Assembly: GCA_041581635.1 (NCBI GenBank)
Contig: JBFICW010000011.1
Span: forward strand, 1-64,000
DNA length: 64,000 nt
Reading direction: 5' to 3'
Source of the DNA: Porticoccus sp041581635
Lineage (GTDB): Bacteria > Pseudomonadota > Gammaproteobacteria > Pseudomonadales > Porticoccaceae
Shown here: piece after piece, positions 53,326 to 60,355 of the stretch
Position numbering within the stretch: the stretch's first letter is position 1
Layout: each line of letters begins with the position of its first letter
Translations under genes and position numbers: made by a program
The notes under the pieces: model-generated
What the model saw: only the letters and a program-made list of their open reading frames with translations
Told to the model about the DNA's origin: nothing
Database searches by the model: none

Positions 53326-54784
53326 TTGGTTAAAAAACCTCTCTTCAGGCTTGTTTTGGCTGCCTTCCGTGGCTTGTGCCCATGGTTTTGCTCAGCGTTA
53401 CGACCTGCCTGTGCCATTGTCTTTATACCTGACCGGTGCCGCTATTACTGTGGCGGTTTCATTTTTAGTCATTACCTTGTTTGTTAGACATGGGGTGGTG
53501 TTATACCGCTATCCTCGCTGGAAACTGCCTTGCTTCTTCAGGGTTAGCTTGGCGCAGAAGAAGAGTTGGTTCTACCTGTGGCAGTCAGCGTCAATTTTTG
53601 TACTGATCCTAATACTGGTCGCTGGTTGGTGGGGCATTCAGTCACCGTTTAAAAATATTGTACCCACTTTGGTGTGGGTGGTTTGGTGGGTGGGGCTCGC
53701 CTATTGTTCAGGGTTGTTGGGCGATTTATGGCTATTGCTGAACCCATGGAAGAACAGCTTTCTCCTGTTTGAATGGCTGTCCAGAAGGTGTTTGGGTTTA
53801 GATTCAATATCATTTTACGTGGCGTTACCCCGGTGGGTAGGTGTTTGGCCTGCATTGGTGTTTTTTTCTATATTCTCTTGGGTGGAGTTGGTTTGGGGGC
53901 ACAGCGATGAGCCTTCTGCTATTGCGACGCTTGTGCTGACCTACTCCTTGCTGACTTGGGGTGGAATGGTGATTTTTGGGCCACACCAATGGCTGCAAAG
54001 TGGGGAGGCGTTTACCTGGGTGTTTGGGTTACTTTCACGGTTTTCTTTGACAGAAAAGGATAAAAAAGATCAGCGGTGGTACCTGAGGCCCTTTGGTTTA
54101 GGCTTGCTGGTGGAGAGCTCTGTTTCAACGTCGCTGGTTGCGTTTGTCGTGTTTATGCTGTCTTTAGTGACTTTCGACGGCTTTATGTCTACTCCCTTTT
54201 GGGCAGATCTGGTGAGCTGGGCGATCTACTCTGACGCTATGAGGCCAGTTCTACTCACGTTGCAGCCAGTGTTTGGCGATGCTGTCGCGGTTATTTCAAC
54301 GCTGGGTTTTTTAGCATTTCCGCTACTATTTTGTGGGGTTTTCCTTCTGTGTTGTTCTCTTATGCGGTTGCTGGCTGGGCCATTAAGTTCTCCGTCTATG
54401 ATGGATATGGCAGGCTATTTTGTAATGACCCTTATACCGATTGCACTGGCTTATCATTTGGCACACTACATGTCATTCTTGTTGATAGTGGGGCAATACA
54501 TCATTCCTTTGGTATCAGACCCCTTGGGTTTTGGATGGAATCTCTTCGGTACAAAACATTATTTTGTGGATATCGGTATTGTGAATGCCAGATTTGTCTG
54601 GTTTACATCGGTCATAGTGATTGTGACTGGGCATATCATTGCGGTGTTCTTGTCACATGTAATGGCGCAAAGGATTTTTGAGCATCAGAGGCAGGTAATC
54701 ATGAGCCAAATCCCCATGTTAGTCTTGATGGTGGGTTACACAATGGTTAGTTTGTGGATCTTGGCTCAACCCATTGTTGAATGA
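53288..54784 (+). CDS. Polytopic membrane protein of unknown function
   Basis: 498 residues from ATG 53288, overlapping the cupredoxin-like gene by 38 bases; a start at 53246 would overlap more. About 12-13 hydrophobic segments. After the first, the motif A-H-G-F-A-Q-R-Y-D-L-P-V-P is followed by an L-Y-L-T-G-A helix. Proteins with this start have sometimes been labelled fenitrothion hydrolase from an early report, but catalytic residues are not recognisable and I do not accept that function. Conserved His and Asp (such as H-Y-M and Y-H-L-A-H-Y in a later helix) suggest metal or haem binding. Coupled to the cupredoxin-like gene by overlap. Confidence 0.65.
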   Translation: MAPFFILKYIRIDWLKNLSSGLFWLPSVACAHGFAQRYDLPVPLSLYLTGAAITVAVSFLVITLFVRHGVVLYRYPRWKLPCFFRVSLAQKKSWFYLWQSASIFVLILILVAGWWGIQSPFKNIVPTLVWVVWWVGLAYCSGLLGDLWLLLNPWKNSFLLFEWLSRRCLGLDSISFYVALPRWVGVWPALVFFSIFSWVELVWGHSDEPSAIATLVLTYSLLTWGGMVIFGPHQWLQSGEAFTWVFGLLSRFSLTEKDKKDQRWYLRPFGLGLLVESSVSTSLVAFVVFMLSLVTFDGFMSTPFWADLVSWAIYSDAMRPVLLTLQPVFGDAVAVISTLGFLAFPLLFCGVFLLCCSLMRLLAGPLSSPSMMDMAGYFVMTLIPIALAYHLAHYMSFLLIVGQYIIPLVSDPLGFGWNLFGTKHYFVDIGIVNARFVWFTSVIVIVTGHIIAVFLSHVMAQRIFEHQRQVIMSQIPMLVLMVGYTMVSLWILAQPIVE

Positions 54785-54821
54785 GAAAAGTAAGCGTTGG
54801 CTATTTTTGAGAGGTGTTTCA

Positions 54822-55286
54822 GTGAAAAGGGTAATAACAAACTTCCATCTTGATCGCTATCAGGAGTGGGTGGCTGATTTGGAATGTGGGCACGTGGTCA
54901 CCATGCGACATAACCCACCCTATCAAAATTGTTCCTGGGTCGGCTCTGCAAAAGGCAGGCAGGAACATATTGGAGATCTTCAGGAATGCGTGAGCTGTGA
55001 TATGCCAAAGTTACCAGATGATTTAAAGCTAACGGAAACATCACCTCTGTATCAAAAGGGAACTATGCCTGAGCAGTTCGGTTCAGGGTATGCCACCAAG
55101 GAAGGAGTGTGGGCAAAAATAGTCGTCAAAAAAGGCTTGTTGCAGTTTTTAATTCTTTCTGAGCCCTCTATTGGATTTGTTTTGGATGAGCATTTGTTTG
55201 GTGTTGTCAAACCCGGTATTAAACATGAGATCAAGCCTGCAATGGGCGATGTTGAGTTTTATGTCGAGTTTTATCAGGCCTTATGA
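54822..55286 (+). CDS. DUF3565-DUF1971 fusion protein
   Basis: 154 residues from GTG 54822 (GAGGTG 6 bases before it); the frame is open from 54774 but without such a site. The first 60 residues match DUF3565: V-A-D-L-E-C-G-H, M-R-H-N-P-P-Y-Q-N, and a C-V-S-C pair. The second half matches DUF1971, a small cupin-like fold: P-L-Y-Q-K-G-T-M-P, G-V-W-A-K-I-V-V-K-K-G. DUF1971 proteins have been tied to tellurite resistance (TehB-associated) by annotation. The function of the fusion is not known. Small soluble protein with potential metal sites (Cys and His). Confidence 0.75.
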   Translation: MKRVITNFHLDRYQEWVADLECGHVVTMRHNPPYQNCSWVGSAKGRQEHIGDLQECVSCDMPKLPDDLKLTETSPLYQKGTMPEQFGSGYATKEGVWAKIVVKKGLLQFLILSEPSIGFVLDEHLFGVVKPGIKHEIKPAMGDVEFYVEFYQAL

Positions 55287-55403
55287 TCTTTGAGCATGAT
55301 GGAATCGTAGGGTTATTTCGCGTCATGCCAGACTGTATTGGTTAATCAGTCCTCTGGAGATCCTTATAGAGTCAGTTGCCGGCACGTAAATGGTGGCACC
55401 TAT

Positions 55404-55463
55404 CTATTGAAAATAACACCGAGCTATTGAAAGTAACACCGAGCTATTGAAAGTAACACCGAG
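55404..55463. repeat. Three tandem 20-bp repeats, IS21-end-like
   Basis: CTATTGAAAATAACACCGAG (55404-55423) is followed by two copies of CTATTGAAAGTAACACCGAG (55424-55443, 55444-55463), differing by one base; a degenerate fourth copy may lie at 55384-55403. Read on the reverse strand each unit begins TGTTACTTTCAATAG. Multiple roughly 20-base repeats of the form TGTT-A/G-TTT-CAA at an end are a known trait of IS21-family elements. No transposase gene is beside them, so this would be a relic end. Confidence 0.55.
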
Positions 55464-55592
55464 ATTGTCGTGGAGTACTTAGGCCCCAACGACTAGTGTA
55501 TTTTGTGGGTAGAAGTGTAGTGAAGTGAAACAGGTGTTTGATTTCCGTACAGGTTTTATTTCGACTTTCCTCTTAAGGTAAAAAAATAAATT

Positions 55593-55608
55593 ACTATGAA
55601 TTCATAGT
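55593..55608. promoter_or_regulatory. Perfect palindrome upstream of the sigma-54 promoter
   Basis: ACTATGAATTCATAGT is perfectly symmetric over 16 bases. Its centre is about 65 bases before the expected transcription start, so it could be the binding site of an enhancer-binding activator or of a local regulator. Confidence 0.5.
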
Positions 55609-55640
55609 GTTACATGTTTATTTCGGTTTTTTGTTCCTGG

Positions 55641-55656
55641 TGGCACGGAGTTTGCT
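55641..55656 (+). promoter_or_regulatory. Sigma-54 promoter of the apc operon
   Basis: TGGCACGGAGTTTGCT matches the sigma-54 consensus TGGCACG-N4-TTGCW at every fixed position, with GG and GC in the -24 and -12 elements properly spaced. Transcription would start near 55667, about 85 bases before the first gene. It implies control by an ATP-dependent enhancer-binding regulator, not present in the window. The match is unlikely to be chance because it sits correctly oriented in front of a long operon. Confidence 0.85.
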
Positions 55657-55752
55657 CTTAAAGGGAATGTCCATGGAATTAATTTTTGATGAAACCATGT
55701 GATAAGTAGAACTCTAATTAATCTCGTAAGCTAGGAACTAAGGTAACTCGAT

Positions 55753-57690
55753 ATGGGAATGCTGATTAATATCGATAATGGCGGGACTCTCACAGATATC
55801 TGTGTGATTAAAGATAACAATTTTTATAAAACAAAAACGTTAACGACGCCTTATGATTTGAGTAAATGTTTTTTCGAGGGCTTAAAAGCCGTTTCTGGGG
55901 TGATTTATGGCGACGAAGATGTAGCCAGATTGTTAGCCGAGGTGGATCACATTCGTTATTCGACCACCCAGGGCACCAATGCAATTGTGGAGCGTAAAGG
56001 GCCTAAGCTAGGCCTGGTTATCAATAAAGATAATGCTCATTTTCCCGCACGTATGCGTGAGCATGATCCAGATCTGTATGATTTCCTTATTGGCGATAGG
56101 GTAGAGGAAATTGACCTCGCCGACTTGTCTGACCCTCAAAAAGCAATTGATACTGCAACATCGATTACACGTTTAACCTCTTCTGGTGCTAATCGAGTGG
56201 TCGTCTGTTTTGACGTGGATCAAGCTCATGAGTATGAGTCACAGTTCAAGAGAGTGGCGTTTGATAGCTATCCCCGTCACCTGCTTGGTGCTGTGCCAAT
56301 GTTGTTTGCCGGTGAGCTGGCTGACGATGTGTCTGGTGAGCGTCGTGCATGGACTGCGCTGGTTAACTCTTTCTTGCATCCGGCGATGGAGAACTTCCTA
56401 TTCAACGCAGAAAACCGTCTGCGTGAATTCCGTACTAAAAACCCATTGTTGATCTTCCGTAATGATGGCGATGCCTCTCGTGTGGCCAAAACTATCGCGC
56501 TGAAAACATACAGCTCTGGTCCTCGTGGTGGTATGGAGGGTGTTAAGGCTTTTAGTAAGCAATATAACCTATCCAATGTTCTCTCAATGGATGTTGGCGG
56601 CACCACAACTGATATTGGGCATGTAGTAAGAAGTACTGTTAATGAAGACCGGCGCGGAAAGGTCGAGGGTGTGCCTGTCTCGTTTGCTCTGTGTGAAATT
56701 GCCAGCCCTGGTGTAGGTGGTAGTTCCATTCTTGCGGTTAAGGATGGCGCTATTCAGGTGGGTCCTGAAAGTGTGGGTGCTGTACCTGGTCCGGCCAGTT
56801 TTGGTCGCGGTGGTAAAAACTCTACGATCACTGATGTGAACCTGTTGATGGGTTTGCTGGATCCTTCCACCTTTTTTGGTGGTGGTTTGGCATTGGATAT
56901 AGAGCGTGCGCGTGCAGCCCTTACTGAGAATATTGCTGAGCCGCTGGGTATCTCAGTTGATGATGCCTTGATACAACTTCGCGATGCTTATGAGCAGAAG
57001 ATAGCTCGTGAATTGAGTGAGTTCGCAGAAATTACCGATGAGACGGTCTTGTTGGCCTTCGGTGGCGCTGGCCCGATGAATGCCTGTGGTGCTGCGGATA
57101 TATGCGGGATCAAAACGGTATATGTGCCAAAAACTGCTGCCGTATTCAGTGCTTATGGCATTGGTTCTTGTGATATTGGCCAAAGCTATGCGGTAGTGCT
57201 TGCGAATCATAAGCAGGACGCATTGGTTAAAGCCCACGAAAAACTATTGGAGCGTGCTGAAAGAGACATGTTTGCCGAAGGTTTTGCCAGAGGTGAGTAT
57301 GAAATCACTGCTCAGTTGGTTGGTGAAAAAGACGGTACTGAATCTGTGCATATTCTGGATGCCAGTATTGCTGTTCCGCAGGAGCTTGCTAACGCAGACT
57401 CTATTACTTTAGAGGTTACTGCTCGTAAGCGTCTGAGAATCGAAAGTGACAAGCATGCTGAAGTTAAAAAGGTCAGTGCTGCGAAGTCTTCCAAAACTCG
57501 CTCAATCTTTGGTGATAACAAAGAATGGCAGGATGTGCCTGTTTACGATGTGAACTATATGGAGCCAGGTGATTTTGGTGTAGGCCCAGCGGTTATTGAA
57601 GAAGAATTCTTTACCTGTTTGGTAAGAGATGGCTGGGAGTTTGTTGTAACTGAATTGGGTGATATTTGTTTGACCAAGGGGGCTGTGTAA
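55753..57690 (+). CDS. apcA: Acetophenone-carboxylase-like subunit A (HyuA type)
   Basis: 645 residues (about 70 kDa), of the hydantoinase A/oxoprolinase family. ATP-site motifs: D8-N-G-G-T-L-T-D15 (phosphate 1) and D280-V-G-G-T-T-T-D287 (phosphate 2); S-T-T-Q-G-T-N-A-I-V-E-R lies between. In Apc of Aromatoleum, ApcA and ApcC are the two paralogous ATP-dependent subunits that activate bicarbonate and the ketone enol. Acetone carboxylase (three genes) and 5-oxoprolinase use the same fold, but only the acetophenone enzyme has two HyuA-type genes with this small Zn subunit between them. AAGG about 10 bases upstream. First of a five-gene run; its stop overlaps the next start (TAATG). Confidence 0.85.
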   Translation: MGMLINIDNGGTLTDICVIKDNNFYKTKTLTTPYDLSKCFFEGLKAVSGVIYGDEDVARLLAEVDHIRYSTTQGTNAIVERKGPKLGLVINKDNAHFPARMREHDPDLYDFLIGDRVEEIDLADLSDPQKAIDTATSITRLTSSGANRVVVCFDVDQAHEYESQFKRVAFDSYPRHLLGAVPMLFAGELADDVSGERRAWTALVNSFLHPAMENFLFNAENRLREFRTKNPLLIFRNDGDASRVAKTIALKTYSSGPRGGMEGVKAFSKQYNLSNVLSMDVGGTTTDIGHVVRSTVNEDRRGKVEGVPVSFALCEIASPGVGGSSILAVKDGAIQVGPESVGAVPGPASFGRGGKNSTITDVNLLMGLLDPSTFFGGGLALDIERARAALTENIAEPLGISVDDALIQLRDAYEQKIARELSEFAEITDETVLLAFGGAGPMNACGAADICGIKTVYVPKTAAVFSAYGIGSCDIGQSYAVVLANHKQDALVKAHEKLLERAERDMFAEGFARGEYEITAQLVGEKDGTESVHILDASIAVPQELANADSITLEVTARKRLRIESDKHAEVKKVSAAKSSKTRSIFGDNKEWQDVPVYDVNYMEPGDFGVGPAVIEEEFFTCLVRDGWEFVVTELGDICLTKGAV

Positions 57691-58094
57691 TGAAAGTTTT
57701 GATGACTGAATATCTCCGCATCGATCTGGATACAGAGAATTGGGAGTGTCGTGTATGTGAGCACGTAGTCGGTTCGGCGCGTGGTAATTACAAAGAAGGT
57801 CTGCTGGCTTATAAGCGTGACCCAGCGGATATCCACCCTTCAATTATCGATCCCGATAAGTACAAGTTTACGTTCTGTCCTGACAAAGATTGGGTCAGTA
57901 TTTATGAATTTTATTGTCCTTCGTGCGGGACCCAAATGGAAGTTGAGTACACCTTCCCCGGGCACGAGCCACTCTTCGATATGGAAGTGGATGTGGATGC
58001 CCTGAAAGAGCAATGGAGTCACCGCGAAGAAATATTGGAGCCTGTTACTGGCCCTAATGTTTTGGTGGATAGAACTCACGGTCACAATCATTGA
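57690..58094 (+). CDS. apcB: Acetophenone-carboxylase-like small subunit B (zinc-binding)
   Basis: 134 residues (15 kDa) from ATG 57690, sharing one base with the apcA stop; the frame is open 8 codons further inside apcA. Related to the acetone carboxylase gamma subunit. Four cysteines at 20, 23, 76 and 79 (C-R-V-C and C-P-S-C-G) make a probable structural zinc site. An acidic stretch (D-M-E-V-D-V-D-A) and His-rich tail (T-H-G-H-N-H) end it. It joins the HyuA and HyuB parts in the known core complex. The following gap to apcC is 98 bases and holds a stem. Confidence 0.85.
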   Translation: MKVLMTEYLRIDLDTENWECRVCEHVVGSARGNYKEGLLAYKRDPADIHPSIIDPDKYKFTFCPDKDWVSIYEFYCPSCGTQMEVEYTFPGHEPLFDMEVDVDALKEQWSHREEILEPVTGPNVLVDRTHGHNH

Positions 58095-58171
58095 TAACTA
58101 TTGTCATCAACAGCGGTAATCATCGAAGCAGCATGGTTGCTGGTTTGGCAAGTGAATAACTTAATAGTTAT
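58094..58171 (+). repeat. Inverted repeat in the apcB-apcC gap
   Basis: ATAACTATT (58094-58102) and AATAGTTAT (58163-58171) are perfect reverse complements 60 bases apart, and an inner AGCA...TGCT hairpin lies between. It fills nearly the whole intergenic gap and ends 22 bases before the apcC start. It may affect message processing or translation of apcC; there is no T run for a terminator. Confidence 0.45.
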
Positions 58172-58192
58172 AGAGTTTTAGGAAATAATATT

Positions 58193-60340
58193 ATGAAACG
58201 TATATCAGTAGATATCGGCGGTACTTTTACCGACTGTTTTGTGGTGTGGGACGGAAAATATATTGAAACAAAAGCACTGACTACCCACCACAACCTCGCT
58301 CTAGGTTTTAATGAGGCAGTTGAAAAAGCGTATAACGAACTGGATATTTCTATGGAGGAAATCCTTGATGGAGTTGACTCTGTTCGCTACGCAACAACGT
58401 TGGGTACCAATGCGCTTATTGAGCACAATGGTCCCCGTATCGGTATGTTGGTAACAGCCGGTTACGAAGCCATGGTTCCTCTTAGTCGAGGTCGTGGTTA
58501 CGGGGAAGGTCTGGATGAGATGGGTAAGCAAAACCTACCTGATGCACAGCGTCCAGCGCCATTGGTTTTGCCACACATGATTGAGGGCGTACGTGAGCGT
58601 TTAGGTTTCGAGGGTGAGTTGGTTATGCCTTTGGACGAAGCGGATGTTCGTGAAAAGATCAGATCGCTGATTGATAAAGGTGCCCAGGTGATCGTGGTTT
58701 GTCTGGTTAACTCCGTTGTTAACCCTGCGCATGAAAAGCAAGTAGAGCAGATTATTCTGGATGAGTATCCAACGCATCTGCTGGGATCTATTCCAACAAT
58801 TCTTTCGCACCGTGTAGCTGGTCGTAAAGGTGAGTACGTGCGTGCTACTTCTGCGATTGTAGATGGTTACTTACACTCCACTATGTATCATGCCATGAGC
58901 CAGCTGGAGCAGAACCTGCGATCTCACTCTTATTCAAAGCCTATGCTGGTTATCCACAACTCCGGCGGTATGGCTCAGTTGAACTCAACCGACGCGTTGC
59001 AGACCATTCACTCCGGTCCTGTTTCTGGTATCAGTGCAGCTGAGCATTTGGCCAAAGAAGCTGATCTTGGCAGTGTTATTGCGACGGATATGGGTGGTAC
59101 TAGCTACGATATCGGTATCGTTGTTGAGGGTGGTATCAAGCACTATGACTTTAACCCGGTGATCGACCGCTGGTTGGTTTCTGTACCGATGGTCCACTTG
59201 GTAACGTTGGGTGCAGGTGGTGGTTCTATTGCTTCCTTTGACCGCATGTACAACGCGGTTGCTGTTGGCCCTAAGAGTGCTGGTTCTGATCCGGGTCCTG
59301 CTTGTTATGACCGCGGTGGTATGAATCCAACGGTAACCGATGCTGACTTGGTATTGGGTTATCTGGATGCTGAAAACTATGCTGGTGGTAGTATTCCACT
59401 AAACCCCAAGCGTTCCCTGTTCGCCATTGAAGAAACACTTTGTGACGACCTGGATGTTGAAGTTGTTGAAGCTGCTCTGTTGGTTAAAGAGAAAGTTGAC
59501 AGCAACATGGCTAACGGTGTGAACACTGAGCTGCGTGTTCGTGGTTATGATCCTGGAGACTTCACCATGTTGGCTTATGGTGGCAATGGTCCACTTCACT
59601 GTTGCGGGATCGCGTCTAACCTGAATATCGATAAGATTCTTGCTACCCCGATGAGCTCTGTTTTCTCCGCAGTGGGTGCAGGTAATATGCATCAGATGCA
59701 CATCCATGAATCTTCACTGTTTATGGTTCTTTATGATTCCACTTCTCGTAAAGTGTTTGACAACTATCAGCGCTTTAACGATATGGTTGCTGAGCTGAGC
59801 CTTCGTGGTCAGAACGATCTATTGAGGCAGGGTTCTAATGCCGAAGATATCAAGCACTCTCTTGAGTTGGATATGCGCTACGGTAACCAGTTGGTGCAAA
59901 CGACTGTTGTTGTGCCTAAGCACTCTCTCGAGTCTGCTATGGATGTAATGAACATTCTGGATCAGTTCTCTACAGACTACGGCAAGCGTTTTGGTGAAGG
60001 TAGCCAGGCACCTGAAGCCGGTATTCGTATCAACACTATCCGTGTTGCGTCTTATGTCGAACACGACACAGTTAGGTTCACACATATCAAACCTGTACCG
60101 GAAGCTGAGCGTACAGCTCCACCTGCGCCATCGGGATCTCGTACTTGCTACTTTGTTGGTGATGGTAAGCCTGTGGAAACTCCAATTTGGGATAAAGCTG
60201 ATATACCTCCTGGTACAGAAATTGTTGGCCCAGGTATTGTGGCTTCAGAAGTCACCACCTATTTGATTGAACCGGGTTGGAAATATGTGTCCGCAGAACA
60301 GGGTGCAGTTTGGTTCCTTCGTGTCGATGCAAAGAATTAA
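58193..60340 (+). CDS. apcC: Acetophenone-carboxylase-like subunit C (HyuA type)
   Basis: 715 residues (about 78 kDa), a paralogue of the first gene. ATP-site motifs: D7-I-G-G-T-F-T-D14 and D299-M-G-G-T-S-Y-D306; T-T-L-G-T-N-A-L-I-E is between, and later N-S-G-G-M and G-P-V-S-G-I. It is longer than ApcA by about 70 residues in an internal and C-terminal part. In the acetophenone enzyme the two HyuA-like subunits are thought to handle separate phosphorylation steps. AGGA 10 bases before ATG. Strong use of CGT, GGT and similar codons hints at high expression. Confidence 0.87.
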   Translation: MKRISVDIGGTFTDCFVVWDGKYIETKALTTHHNLALGFNEAVEKAYNELDISMEEILDGVDSVRYATTLGTNALIEHNGPRIGMLVTAGYEAMVPLSRGRGYGEGLDEMGKQNLPDAQRPAPLVLPHMIEGVRERLGFEGELVMPLDEADVREKIRSLIDKGAQVIVVCLVNSVVNPAHEKQVEQIILDEYPTHLLGSIPTILSHRVAGRKGEYVRATSAIVDGYLHSTMYHAMSQLEQNLRSHSYSKPMLVIHNSGGMAQLNSTDALQTIHSGPVSGISAAEHLAKEADLGSVIATDMGGTSYDIGIVVEGGIKHYDFNPVIDRWLVSVPMVHLVTLGAGGGSIASFDRMYNAVAVGPKSAGSDPGPACYDRGGMNPTVTDADLVLGYLDAENYAGGSIPLNPKRSLFAIEETLCDDLDVEVVEAALLVKEKVDSNMANGVNTELRVRGYDPGDFTMLAYGGNGPLHCCGIASNLNIDKILATPMSSVFSAVGAGNMHQMHIHESSLFMVLYDSTSRKVFDNYQRFNDMVAELSLRGQNDLLRQGSNAEDIKHSLELDMRYGNQLVQTTVVVPKHSLESAMDVMNILDQFSTDYGKRFGEGSQAPEAGIRINTIRVASYVEHDTVRFTHIKPVPEAERTAPPAPSGSRTCYFVGDGKPVETPIWDKADIPPGTEIVGPGIVASEVTTYLIEPGWKYVSAEQGAVWFLRVDAKN

Positions 60341-60355
60341 AGAGGTAGTCTAATC

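Larger units (their letters stand above)
55287..55752. other. Regulatory intergenic region before the apc operon
   Basis: 466 bases without a gene. It holds, in order, the 20-bp tandem repeats, an AT-rich tract, a 16-base palindrome and the sigma-54 promoter, which are listed separately. The remainder shows no other structure I can name. AAGG about 10 bases before 55753 is the ribosome-binding site of the next gene. Confidence 0.6.

Noticed and set aside
53288..54784. Fenitrothion hydrolase function for the large membrane protein
   Set aside because: The label appears to stem from annotation transfer; no hydrolase motif can be seen and the context is different.
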